In this document: positions 33,651 through 46,281 of the stretch, piece after piece
How positions within the stretch are numbered: the stretch's first letter is position 1
Layout: the number at the start of each line of letters is the position of its first letter
Origin: Paraphaeosphaeria minitans
Lineage: Eukaryota > Ascomycota > Dothideomycetes > Pleosporales > Didymosphaeriaceae
DNA length: 64,000 nucleotides
Direction of reading: 5' to 3'
Assembly (NCBI GenBank): GCA_015832175.1
Contig: WJXW01000003.1
Span: forward strand, 1,178,001 to 1,242,000
The notes under the pieces: model-generated
Told to the model about the DNA's origin: nothing
The model's input: the letters and a program-made list of their open reading frames with translations, nothing else
Database searches by the model: none
Position numbers and translations under genes: made by a program

Positions 33651-34629
33651 ATGTGTTCTTTCCTATAGGCTAGATAGGACTATTATTATGCCTATAGTCC
33701 CCCTAGGCGGCCTTAAAGCGGTCTAGAGCTATAGTGTCTATAATATTTTTAATTAGTACCTAAGTTAGTAATACCTATCTAGTCTACTTTACTAGCGCCT
33801 ATTATTACTTACCTTAGGCGTTCTTAATATATAGGACCTCCTTTACTTCTTATTTATATAGGTCTAGGTATACTTCTTCTAGCTTTAGGACTAGATCTAG
33901 CTAGGTGTTAGCCTAGGTCTAACTAGGTAGAAGATTGTCTACCGCTTACTTAAAGAGGTTAACATAGATAGTCTTATAGAAATTACTAGATAGGTCTAGT
34001 GTTACTATAAGTAGGGATAGTATAGCTATTATAGTGTACTTAACTTTAAGCTAGTTAAGTTTTTTTTTTAGCTAGTTAGTTTTTACGTTACGTAGCGAGA
34101 ACTATATTTTATCTCTAACTTAGAATCGCTCTATAGGGTAGTAGGTATAGTTTATAGCCTCTATAGTATACTACTATCTATAGGTAATAGTAGCCTAGAC
34201 TAAAGCTATCCCTTTTTTAAAGTAGTCTAGGAAGTGCTTTACTCTTCTAGTAGGGGTGTGGCTAAACTCTGCTAGTAAGAGAATTCTCTTAAAAAAATTA
34301 ACGTAATATCTATTTAGTAAAAGATTTAGGCTTAGGCCTATAGTAGTAGATACTCTATTATTTAATATAAGCTAGTAGGCTAGGAGGCAGTTTAGCTAGT
34401 CTATTTATTTAAAATTAACTATAATGCGGAGAACTAAGAGTACCTTCTAGTTTACTCTTTCTATACTGCTATTAGTCTAGGGGTAGTATACTATAGAGAG
34501 GAGTTACTTTATTCTAGTTAATTTATATAGTGTAGTCTAGAACTTCCCTAGCTAGTCTAAGCCTCTATCTATAATTAGTAAGGTAGGGAAGCTATAGAAC
34601 TACTACTATACATTATAGAAGTAGGCTAT
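33650..34629 (-). pseudogene. Chromovirus (Ty3/Gypsy) integrase and chromodomain remnant, element G, left part
   Basis: On the minus strand, with stops read as former Gln or Trp, the frame gives integrase core sequence: FPTLLIIDRG (second Asp region), then LYKLTRIK, then ERVNQKVLLVLR (catalytic Glu region). GPY-like sequence (YYPIERFQVRDKIQFSLRNV) follows, and near 33,700-33,850 a chromodomain-like tail ends IIDTIALDRF. The right edge is the target duplication GCTAT (34625-34629) of element A; the rest of G continues at 58095. Confidence 0.75.
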
Positions 34630-34844
34630 TATAATAGGTAGATCACGATATTATTATAGTGTTATGGTATCTAGCGCTAAGGCCTTATAGAGGGCCTATA
34701 CGCTAAGCGAGCCAGCTGCGTAAAACCTACGCTACGCGCTAACTCTATATAAGAGAAGTATTATTCTATTAATACTATTAAGTTATCCTTTTACTATCCT
34801 TCCTAGTGTAAAGTAAGTACTATTACCTATAACTAGACCTTACA
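34630..34844 (+). repeat. Left LTR of element A
   Basis: 215 bp, from TATAATAGGTAG (formerly TG) to AGACCTTACA. Confidence 0.9.
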
Positions 34845-34899
34845 TAATAATACTTTCTCTATAATAGTCTAAGGATAGCTCCTAGAGTTATATAAGCCA

Positions 34900-36521
34900 C
34901 TAGTAAGGGATAGACTTTACCTAAAGCCCCTAAAGGTAGTAAAGACTCTCTTATCTAGTATATAGGAAGAGAGCTAGTAATACGTAACTTAAACCTACTT
35001 TTAACGCTTAAGTAGCATATTCTAGTTACTAAAAAGAAGTGTAATAAGCTTTACGCTATGTGTTAACTTTATGCCTTAGAAGATAAAATCTCCTAACTTA
35101 AAAGTATAAGCTAAACCCCTAGCGTAGCAGCTGCTACTAAGAATATTAAAATCCTATTTACTAATATATATAAGTAGAACGCGCCTATAGCGTATATAGT
35201 AATATACATTAAGTATACACTTTAACCTAAGAACCCTATTAAATATAAAGGTAAGAACTTTAAAAAGTATTATAAATTCTTTTATTCTTATAAGGTAGCC
35301 TTTTACCTCTTACTATAAGAATTTGTGCAGGATAGAGATAAGGTTATCTAGGTAATATAGTACCTTATAGGCGACCTAAAAGAACTATAGTATACATACT
35401 ATAAGCGCACCTTTAAAGCTAAAAGAGAAATACCTATCTAGAAGTACTTTAAGTAGTATATACTTAACTTACTTTTAGACCTAGTAAATTATAGTCTAGA
35501 AGTAGTTACAGCGTATACTTAGGCAATATAGTAAAAAGACTAAACTATTTACTCCTTTATAACCTACCTTAATATTTTTAAAGATTAACTTATACCTTAC
35601 ACTAAAGAGTAAAAGGTGTAGTACCTCTTCTCTAAGCTTAAACCTAAGCTATAGAAGGCTATTACTAACTACTATTAGATGCCTATAACTAGGGAAGACC
35701 TTATTACTTTAGGCTCTACACTTAAGCGAAACCTACACTATGTACCTATAATATAGGAGTTAAGCCTATATTATATATTAAAGAAATCTAAAGATACTAC
35801 ACTAAACTGCTAAATATCTAAAGGTAATAGTAAAACCTAAGATAAGAAAAGTGTTACCTACTATAAGTGCTATAAAACTAGCTACTATACTAATAAATAT
35901 AAAGGTAGTAATTCTAACTAGATTCCTATACAAGTAAACTATATAGGAAAAGGCTAAGCCTTACTTATAACTAAGGTATAGTAAGGCGCCTACTAATTTA
36001 TATCTTACTAGGTATAAAGCGTATATATAACATAGTTAGGAATACTAGTGTAGATAGGGAACTCTAAATAATTCTTAACCTATAGGCTAATATTAGCCTA
36101 ATTAGCTAGATTATTACTATTAAAATAAATCTAAAGCCTATTAAAGGGGCTAAGCTCCCTAAACTAGGATAGATTAGGGCCTATAAGTAAAGTACCTACA
36201 CTGCCTATACGCTCTAGGTGCGTATTATAGATAATATAGAGGTAGAGTGTAGGATAAAGACCACTATCTATAGCATTATTAAAGAAAAGATCTCTCTCCT
36301 ACTTAGTAACCCCTTCCTATAAAAAGGTAATATCTACCTTAATTATAGCCTATAAATATAGCGCTAAGGCTATACTACAGCTTTAATATAGCTTATTACT
36401 ATAAGGGACCTTAAAGATAATATAGAGTGTACTAGCTTAGATTTATTTCTTTTAGAAGTCTTATAGACAACTAGTGTAAGTTTAGAGCACCTAGCGCGTA
36501 TTAATAAAGTGTGTATTATAG
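34900..36521 (+). pseudogene. Element A gag and protease remnant
   Basis: A CCHC zinc knuckle is recognisable at 35853-35903 (VTYYKCYKTSYYTNKYK). Spacing C-x2-C-x4-H-x4-C is kept but three of four ligands have become Tyr by single transitions (TGC or CAC to TAC). Downstream sequence to 36521 should hold the protease and linker; I see no clear active-site motif. The frame resumes at 53457 beyond element B. Confidence 0.7.
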
Positions 36522-36746
36522 TGTAAAGGTTGGCCTACGATGGAGAATCGGAGAAACATAGGGCCAATTAGCTGTCGTTTAAGATAGCTGATTAGGGAAC
36601 AGGAAAAAGGGAGCGCTAACTAGACAAGACAGAAAAGAGACCTAATAGACAATTAGAGTAGTTAGATTTATATAATAGATTTTAGATAGAAGAACTTAAC
36701 TTATTCTTTTATATTCCTTACTTAAGGTAAACGCACCTACAACATA
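36522..36746 (+). repeat. Left LTR of element B
   Basis: 225 bp from TGTAAAGGTTGGCC to CACCTACAACATA; the true end may be up to four bases further right. Confidence 0.85.
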
Positions 36747-36829
36747 ATAATTTTTAGTAAGGGACATAGGGCTGCTTTTAAAAGGATATAGAGAAGTATA
36801 GCGATAAGTATTTAAAGAACTAATAGAAG

Positions 36830-37220
36830 CTGTTTAGTAGACTTTTAAGTAGCAGCTAAATAGCTAGAAACAGAGTGATAAGACCGATAGACTTTTAAGT
36901 AGCTATTAGGTATAAAGACAGACAGACTATATGGACTTTTGAGTAGTTATTAGTCGCCCAGACAGACAGATTAATGGACCTTTGAGTAGTTATTAGTTGC
37001 CCAGACAGACAGATTAATGGACTTTTGAGTAGTTACTAATTACCCAGAACTAAACAACAATAGACTAATAGACTTTTAAGCAGCTATCTAGTGCTAGTAC
37101 AGACTATATAGACTTTTAAGTAGTTATTAGTTACCTAGGAACAAAACAACGACAGACTAATAGACTTTGGAGTAGCTATTAGGTAGAAAGAACGATAGAC
37201 TAGAGGACCTTTAAGTGGCC
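36830..37220. repeat. Degenerate tandem repeat of about 43 bp behind the left LTR of B
   Basis: The core GACTTTTGAGTAGTTATTAG and variants recur roughly nine times; the best units start GACAGACAG at 36961 and 37004 (43 bp apart). Confidence 0.8.
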
Positions 37221-37639
37221 ACTAGACTCTTAGAAAGAGCGAATGCAATAGACCCTAAATAATTCTAGTCTAAGTAATAATTAAGTTAGGGACAAAAGGG
37301 GAAGTAAGGTATTAGTAGTAGGATTCTATTAAGTAAGATTGTTATCTGTATACCTAAAGCTAAATCGCTAACAGAAAACTAACATAAGAATAAGTAGATA
37401 ATAGAAGAAAAACAAAAAAAAAAAAAAGATAAAATAGATTTGTATAGGTTTTGTAATAACCCTATTTATCTAACTACCCCTGCTAAGAGCAGCACTAGCT
37501 AGATAAGCTAGGGTATTACTAATTACCTTTTAGAAGATATAAACAAAAGAAAATAGTTTAAGAATAGAGGACTAGGAATAAGAGGCTTCCCCTAAAAGAG
37601 AAATATAGCTTAGTTTACTCTAAGCCTAAATAATAGTAA

Positions 37640-40600
37640 CGCACTAAGCTTTAGTAGTATTAATATTACTACTTTCTTAGAAGACTATAACTTTTAAGCA
37701 GAAAGAGTAGGGTAAAGTAAAGAGCTTAAGAAATAAAAGCTACCTTACTTCTACTTAGGTACCTACTAAAGAGATATTATAAAGCTACTAGCCTATAGAA
37801 GCGCTTTAGTTAACTAGAAAAACTTCTAGAAGATACTTTACTCTAAGTACTTATTAATAAACTTAAAATACTAAAAATCGACTAGAGCCTACTTTAAGAG
37901 CTAGCTTAATAAAGTAAGCTAGTAGCCTATTACACTAAATAACTACTTCTATAAGTTTAAAAGCTATACTTAAGCTACCTTTACTTAATCACAGATTGTG
38001 TAGATAGAAGTAGGAACTCTTTTCTTTAGAGGTTTTAGCTAAGACAATAAGACTATAGTTATGTATAAAATACTAATAGAGAGTTGCCTAAAAGGAGGTA
38101 ATGTAAACACCTATTAGGTGCAAGAAATGTACAATTTCCTTTGCTAGTATAGAGACTAGAATAAGGCAATTAGGGCTGTGTAGTAGGAGGAGAGATAGGT
38201 TACTATAAATCTAGCTTGTTCTAAAGCTACTTTATTAGTAATCCTACTTATCCTACCACCTAGGAAGTTCTTTAAGGTATAGGAGGAAACAAGAATAGGA
38301 AGAAATAAAGATTATAAGAAAGAAGTAGATGTGTAAGTCTAAAAGGTTATTACAAAGATAAGAGAACTTACCTTTACTATAAAAGAATATAAGTAATGAA
38401 AGCTTCTATACCTACTACTACTAGTCTTATTCTTAATAAGCTAGCTAACAACTAATACGCTTTTAATAAGCTTATAGGGCTAACCCTTTATATAGAACGT
38501 AATAATAGGACATTTAAGAGCTCCTATAACCCTATTATAAACCCTAGTGCGGGTACTTAGGTGATTTGCGATTAGGAATATTAAGCCTAGGCTTATAGGA
38601 CCTATAGAGAGACTAGGCACATTATAAAGGACTACCCCTAGCGCTAAGGCCTTATTAAAAGAGGTTAGTACTATAAAATCTTTAACACTAATAGCTAGTT
38701 TTTTAACTTCTACTATAGCCTAAAACACCTTTAGATAGAGAAATTTAGGGGGCCTATACCCTACTTCTAGGAAGATGCACAGCTCTAGTACCTACTTAGA
38801 GAGATTAAACAGTATTTTAATATTACTAATAAGGATTTAGAGAAGAATTTTAGCTAGGTGCTAGGCCTAGAGAGTAAGAAAGCCTCTACTTATCTTAAAT
38901 ACAAATTAAGCTAATTATATTTTAGGTTAATAAGTAGTAAGTAGGGAGACTAGGAGCTAGAGATAGAAGTAATAAGAAAGGCTAAAGCCTTCTACACTAC
39001 TCTATTAGAGGTCTCCTACTTATCTAAGAAAGTTAATATAACTAAGGAAGTAAATGCTACTAGGACTAGAATAGTAGAAAAGAGCTTACAAGAACAATAG
39101 AACTAACTAAATATTAAAAGGGTTATAGGGGCTAGAGTAAGTAAACTAGTGTTAGTAGCTTAAACAAGAGACCTTTAGGAAAGAAGGGTTAGGATTAATC
39201 CCTAGCTATAGATTAGAGAATTCCGCCTAGGATCTCTTCTACTAGTAATTAACAATAATAAATTAGTGCTATAAGTAGTAGTTATAGAAGTAAACTAAAG
39301 AGCTTCTAAACCTACTTAGATAATAGAGGAGAGTATTATCTAAGCTGTACTAGAAGCTAAAGCTGCTAGTAGAAAGAAAAGTACTTAAATAGCCTCTACT
39401 CCTCTATTAGATAAAGAGCTAGTCGCACTTATTAACACCTTAAATACTAATTCTATTCTAATAGCAGCACTAACCTAAGAGGTAAAAGGTATTATAGTTA
39501 GATTAATATTTTCTTAGAACAAACTACATTTAAAGGCCTAGCAACTACTCTCTAAAAAAGAAAAAGAGCCTAATAACTAATTAGACAGGAGTAAATTAGG
39601 GAATATCTTTATAGGGATATAATAAAGATAAGTTTTAATAGAAAAACAAAGTTAGGACCACCTTTAAGAACCTACTATCCTATTAGAAGTAATAATAGAG
39701 AAGTTGCGCCCTAGGCTGCACTAGATTACACAAGGAAACGCTGCACAAAGTACCTAATACAGTATTAGAGAGGTGTAGAATAGATATTAGAAAGAAGCTA
39801 ATAAGGTTAACCTCTAAAGTCGCACTAAGCTAGAGGAATAGATAGGAGTTTAGAGCATTCTAGCAAAACTCTCTACTTATTTTATTACTATTCTTAGAAG
39901 CCACTGTAAGGTTCTGCTTAACTTAGGATTAGAACTAAATGTTATAAGGTATACTACTGTAAGGGCACTTAATATTATAATCTAGAACTAAAATTAGAGC
40001 TACTTACCTACTAAAGAATAATTAGGTATAGTAGGAGCTAGTAGAGATTTAGATAAATATATAGGAACTACCTATAGTGTACTACTTAAGGTTAAGCTAA
40101 TTACAATTTCTACTTATTTTAAAATTATAAGAAACGTTAGGAGGCCTATTATCTTAGGCACCCCCTTTGCGATAGCTGCTTAGTTAGCTATAGAGTTTAC
40201 CCTAATAGGCTAATGCCTGTGTAGGGTTACCTCTGTAGATAGGAAAAGAACAGTCTCTTTCTTTAGGTTAGATACTCTACTACTTTCTAACTATAAAATA
40301 AGCAATAAAGATTTAGGAAACGTGTAAAGGGTGTGCTTATAAAGGAAGTACACTTACTATAGAGTTACCCTATTAGTGTATACCTTAGCGATAAAGAGGT
40401 GGAAGATAGAGAAGATAAGTAGGAAATTAGTTAAGTAGAATTAATTAGATAATAAGCGCAAGAACGTTAGGCAATAGTAGCTAGATAATTAGGGATTGCC
40501 TACAGTATACATAAGAAGGTAAATAAAGTTTAGCCTATAAATAACCTAAGAGGAGACCGCCTATTAAAGGTAGAGAGATTAGATTAGAGAGAAAGAGCTA

Positions 40601-43600
40601 TTAAACAACAATAAGCTATAATAGCTTTTTAGGGACCTTAACTAGATGCATATTTAGGAATGTTTAAACCTAGGTATACGGATTTTAGAAGGGGGCACTA
40701 ATTAACACCTAAACAACTAAAGGAGATAAATGTTAGAGACTAGCTAAAACCTATAGAAATTTTACTTATCTATAAGCTAATGTTCTATTAGGAGGCAGCT
40801 CTAGCCTAGGAATTTAGTAAGATAATAACTATTAGCAAGGATATTATGCCTCTATACTAGATTTAGACTATCCTACATAAAGCCTAGTAGGTAAGAGGCT
40901 TTAACTACTTAAAAAAGCTAGTGTCTGTGGTACACTAGATAATTTTAGATTAGATTAACTAAAAAGTCCTTAAAATATGCAACAGCTAATATTAAAACCC
41001 CTAGTTTCTAGTACCAAAGAAAGACAAAAGGTACTAATTAATTAATAACGCCTAGTTCTATAATAAGGTTTTAGAAAGAGATGCTAATCTCCCACCTTTA
41101 GCTAATAAGTTTTTAGAGAAGATTAGAGGTAGAGTAATCTACTCTCTGTTTAATCTATTTTTAGGGTTTAACTAGATACCACTCTATACAGCCTTAAGAA
41201 ATATAACAGCTTTCTAGACACCTATAGGCCTAGTAAGGCACTACACACTGCTATAAAATGTAATAAATTCACTAGGAGTTTTCTAGAGAGCTATGTTAAC
41301 AATCCTTTAGAGATATTTCCCTAATACTTTACCCTTTATTAATAATATTGCATTAGTAGGACTAAAGTCAACTTATAGGGATAAAGAAGCCCTTCTTAGG
41401 GTACGCTAATTTATGCTTAAACATATTATATAGCTAGATAGGGTACTTACTAACCTAGAGAGGGCCTATACTACTATATTAGGAACAAAATCCTTCTAGG
41501 GAGTAAACTAAATAGAAATTGTAGAATATAAGGTATTGCCTAATAGCTAATTGCCCTAAGATAAGAAAGTAGCTAAAGTTCTGTACTAGAAAGAATGCAC
41601 AAATTAAGGAGAAGTCTAATAGTTTATTAGGATTTGCACTTACTATTACTAATAGATCTTTTACTTTTCAATTAAAGTAAAACCTTTGTACATACTTACT
41701 AGGAAAGGCTAAGAATAGAAGTAGAGAGATCTTAAGCGCTAATTAATAAATATCCTAAAGGAGAGTATTACTACTACACTAGTTCTAATAACTCTTAATT
41801 ATAAATTAGGAAGGTAGATCTTTGTCTATATAGACATAAGTTTATAAGGAGGAGGAGCCTATATTAAGCAAGTAAGAGAGGATAGGAAGCGCCACCTAGT
41901 GCAGTTTAAAAGTACACTATAGTCTAAAGTAGAATTAAAGTGGCACTTAACTAAGCTTAAATGTAAAGTAGTAGTATAGGCGCTAAAGAAGTTTACGCTA
42001 TACCTGTATAGGACCTAATTTATTATTAAAATAGATGCGGCTACTCTAATTTCACAGCTTAACTAGTCTTCTACCAACCTCCCTAGATTAGTAATAAACT
42101 AATAGCTAGGTACAATACTGCTATAGAACTTTAAAATTGTCTATAGGCTAGGAAAATAAAATGTTGTTACTAATAGATTGTTAAGGTACCCCTAACTAAA
42201 AGGATAGACAGCGCTAGAAGAATTAGAAGAAGACCTAGGTCCCTTTATAGACTATATAGTAGAGAAGCATAATAATAGCTTAGTGTTTACCTTACAAGAG
42301 GCCTAGATCCTTAGCGAAGACTTTTTAGAAGAATTAGAAGAGATAGCGAGGTTCTTACTATTTAGAAAAAGACCTAATAGGCTAATACTCTAGAAAAGCC
42401 GCCTTTTGTAGATAAAGAAGGCCTAAACCTTTTTTGTGAAAGTAAACCTACTATTTAAGAAGTTAACCCTAAATCTTACTATCTAAAAGGTAATTAATAA
42501 CCTAGACGTTTAAAAGGCACTTATTTAGGAGGTCTACTAGCACCTTTGCTATAAAGGAATCTAGGCTATAAATGCTACAATCTAGTCTTAGTTCTAGTAA
42601 AAGGGCCAGTTTAAGACAATTTAAACTAAGCTAAAGAAATATACTGTCTATGCTACTAAATAAGGTAATTAGATAGAGATAAGCCTTAAGATTAGTAACC
42701 CTAGGACCTTATTTAAATAATAGACTATTAATATTACCTACATACTTATAAGTAAGCATTAGAAATCCTTCCTTATTGTTACTAAGGAATACGCCTTAGG
42801 ATAGCCTAAAGCTAGAGCGCTTATTAGAGCAGATTTAGAAAGTGTTATAAGATTTCTCTATAAGGATATTATCTATAGGTAGGGGGTGTTTCCTTAACTA
42901 AGCGTAAATAGGGGGCCTGAAAACAAATTAGTAGTTAAAGCACTAGCTAAACACTATAGGATACACTATATCTAAGCTTCCTCCTATAACTCTAAGGCTT
43001 AAGGGCTAGTTAAATAAGGTTACTAATTACTTATTACAGCGCTTACAAAGCTAGGAAATAATTAGGAGCGTAATTTACCTATAGTAGTATAGGCTAAGAG
43101 GGTTTTAATTTAACAAAGCACAGGGTTAGCACCTATAGAAATAATAACTAGTATTTAACCTATACTACCTATTAAGCTAGCGATTAAAAGCTGGCAGACC
43201 TTACTATAGTTAGAAGTAGAGAACTAATTAGATCTACTTACCCTAAGGGCTAAGTAGTTAGAATAAAAAGGCAATAAACTTTTAGAGGCGCTATCTAGGT
43301 TAAGAAGAATGCGCCTTAAAGGAGCAGAGCAATAGGATTTTAGTAAAGCCTATTAATAAAACTTTTACAAAGGAGACCTAGTGCTAGTTTAGGATTTAAT
43401 TAGGGCTATAGACAAGTTAATAGCCGTAAAGATAAGGGATTACTAGCTAGGCCCTTACTAAATCTCTATTAACTACTCTAGCTAGTTATATTACTAACTA
43501 GAAGAGTTTAATAGAGCTACATTCTAGTATACTATATATAGTAACCGCCTTAAGCACTTCTACTAGCACACCCTAGATAATAAAGCACAGGTACTAAGAG

Positions 43601-43790
43601 GAAGGATAAGGATTATGCCTAAGGACCTACTAATTAACTCTTAGACCCTACTACTAAAGCTGCTAAAACTACTACGCTATTAAGAGGTTAAAGAGAGGGA
43701 GAAGTATAATAATTCTAGCTTAGAAGTTAAAGATAGCCTTATAAGAACTAGAAGGGCAGAGCGGAAGAAGGAACTCTAATAGGCTATTAT
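37640..43790 (+). pseudogene. Element B gag-pol remnant (Gypsy lineage different from A)
   Basis: Gag-like sequence extends from about 37,640 to 39,100. A retropepsin-like region with ILGTPFAIAA lies near 40,155. RT starts at about 40,995 (FLVPKKDKRYQLINNAQFYN, then RDANLPPLA, LGFNQIPLY, ITAFQTPIGL) with the catalytic region reduced to PFINNIA near 41,334 (from FIDD). RNase H lies at about 41,800-42,150 and integrase from about 42,480 to 43,600 (VNRGPENK, YRIHYIQASSYNSKAQGLV). No chromodomain is seen. Several frame shifts may exist; I joined frames by motif order. Confidence 0.8.
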
Positions 43791-43799
43791 GTTACTTAT

Positions 43800-45880
43800 A
43801 TAGATAAGAGGCAATTTACTAAAAGTAGTTATTTTAAAGAGAGTAGAAGTATTAGATTTTAATATAAACTAAGATATATCTACCTTAGAGTCTAATATTA
43901 TATTAAACTAGCCTAATCTTTTCCTAATATAGAATTAGGAAAGCTAACTGTAGGTAGTTAGTAAAAAAGAGGGAGGAAGATATATTAGAGTACTAATTAT
44001 TATCTTTTTTATTATTAATAGTAACATTATCTCTATAGTGGCGGTAGGACTAATAAGTATTTAGGGTTTAGGGCTTTGTAGAGCTAGAGGCCCTAGTTAC
44101 TTTAGACTAAAGAAGAGATCTAGTATAATTTTAGGTAGCCTAATTAATAGACCACTAATAAGGCAAAAAAGAACTAGAATAAGAATACTAGGAATAAGTA
44201 GACTAAAAGGATAGCTAAGGCTAAAGAGGAGTATTCTCCTTAGTAGGAGAATCTAGGCGTATAAGTAATCTAGGACTAGGCAATCTATAATTAGAGCTAG
44301 AATAAGAATCCTCTTAAATAGGAGGACTAAAACCCCAAAATAATAAAGTACTACTAGGAGGAGACTAAAGGGAACCTCTAGAAGACTTTTAGAAATAATC
44401 TTAAAGGGCTGCTAAGGAAAGAGGACTATAGTTTATAGTAATAGTGTATTAGGGTTCTATAGGCTCTCTAAAAATAGGAGTATTAAGGGTAGAAATAGCC
44501 TTAGAAGCGCGACTAGAAAGAGCCTAAGAGTAGGTTATATTAATAGAAAAGATATTAGTAGCTAAAATAATATTGTCTATAAAAGGACTAGTGCTAGGGT
44601 TAGCTAGCTTACCTAAAAAGAAAAAGATATTAGCTTAAGTAATAGGAAATTAGGACTAGAACTTATAATAAAAGGAGTAAGAGGTATAGTTACTATTTAT
44701 CTAGCACTTATTACACTCTCTTTAGTTTAGTAGCTTACCTTCTAGATAGGAAACACTATATTTGCTACTAAAATAGAGCTTACTCCTTCTACTCTTATTC
44801 TAGTAGTAGGTGTAGTAATAGTTAATTAGAGAAGAAGGAGGAAAATAAGAGAAGGTAGTAGTATACTAGATACCTATATTAATATTAGCATTATAGTATC
44901 TACGCTTTAATAGAGCCTCCCTAGTGCCTAAGCTAAAGAACTTAGTAATAGTCTCCGCTTTATTATTACTAATGTTAAAGTGCTAAATAGTAAGATCTAA
45001 GTAGCTATTATTCTTATAGACGCTAGCAGTGCAAAGAATAGGACCTAGGATAACACTCTATATGCCTAGGCTATAGATAAAGTAAGCTAGTTTATATAAA
45101 AGATTACAGTTTACACGCTAATTACCCCTCGCCCTAACTAAGAAGGTTAGTAATAGGATATAAAAGGTTTTTAGAATAATATACGCCACTTAATAATATA
45201 CTCCTTAGTAGACTTAGAAGAGTAGACAAAGAGGTCTACCTTTATATTACTAGTAGGGCCACGCTTATTTAGGTTATTACTACCCTTCCTGCTACTAGCA
45301 CTAGAAGTAGCTATTCTACTTAGGGTGTAGTTAACTGCAGCTATAACTGTAGTAGAGTTGTTAAATAGGTATTAGAAGGACTAAAAGAGAGGGAGGAGAG
45401 TAGGAGTAAGGGTTAGGAGAAGGATAGAGTGGAAGAAATTCTAGGGTTATATACCCTAAAGATTAAGCGTAGGCTACCTAAGCGGCTTAGTAGAAGCGTT
45501 TATAAGAGGATATTACTATAATATTACTATCTAATATGCTAAGAGGTCTGTAAACAACTTTAATTATAGGGACATAAGTGGCAGATAGGCGATAGGTTAG
45601 TAGTTAGGATAATTAGGCATAGTTAGTTAGCTAGAGGCTAAGGTAATATTATAGGCCTAGAATTAGACTAACGCTGCATTGTTACCTAATATATAAAGAA
45701 GTTAATAAATAACTTTAATTATAGGGATATAAGTAGTAGGTAGGCGATAGGTTAGTAGGTAGGATAATTAGGTAAGGGTGGCTAGCTAAGGATTAAGGAA
45801 ATTGCAGGTCTAGGAGGTAACTGCTAATAAGGTGTTAAAAGGGTAGCAAGGTAGTAGGCTTAAGGAACTAAGCCTAGAAG
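43800..45880 (+). other. Unassigned 2.1-kb region between B integrase and right LTR
   Basis: Much of it reads on without TGA stops, but RIP removes TG, so this is weak evidence for coding. I see no known domain. It includes a direct repeat at 45551-45625 and 45705-45780 (ACTTTAATTATAGGGA, then GGCGATAGGTTAGTAG), 154 bp apart. It explains why B is longer than A. Confidence 0.5.
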
Positions 45881-45898
45881 AGAGGGAGGAAAATGTAG

Positions 45899-45952
45899 TG
45901 TAAAGGTTAGCCTACGATAGAGAATTAGAGAAACATAGGGCTAATTAGCTAT
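45899..45952 (+). repeat. Right LTR of element B, first part
   Basis: 54 bp matching the start of the left LTR (TGTAAAGGTTAGCCTACG). Its last five bases, GCTAT, are the target site of element C. Confidence 0.88.
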
Positions 45953-46147
45953 TGTTAAAGTAAAACACTCACTTCCGTGATTCTTTCTGGATTCACTAAT
46001 TCAGATCACGGGATTCTTGCCAAGAGGCTCGTTTCTTTTGTATATAGTCTGCCCTTTCAGTATTCTTTCCTACAATTAGCTCTTTGTATTCTTTACAACT
46101 CTGCTCCTAAATATCCTATAATAGTTCGAGCCCTTTTTATCACAATA
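45953..46147 (+). repeat. Left LTR of element C
   Basis: 195 bp, TGTTAAAGTAAAAC to TTTATCACAATA. The 65-codon open frame inside it (45977-46174) is LTR sequence, not a gene. Confidence 0.95.
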
Positions 46148-46163
46148 GTTATAAGCCTAGCGC
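46148..46163 (+). other. Primer-binding site of element C, half-tRNA type
   Basis: The sequence next to the left LTR, GTTATAAGCCTAGCGC, fits the complement of the anticodon arm of initiator tRNA-Met (expected GTTATGAGCC...GCGC), allowing for RIP-type changes. This is the half-tRNA priming known from Drosophila copia and yeast Ty5. The tRNA sequence is from memory. Confidence 0.65.
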
Positions 46164-46281
46164 TTAGAACGTAAGATAATTCTCCCTGCCTACTTAGCAA
46201 CGCTTAAATTATTATATAACACTCTATTTAGAACCTCTCTACGATACAACCCCTCTATTTCTAATTACAAAAATTGTTAAA

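Noticed and set aside
45977..46174. 65-codon open frame, and its relative at 53101-53283
   Set aside because: Both lie mostly within the 195-bp LTRs of Copia element C and match each other because the LTRs match; no protein is known from this part of such elements.
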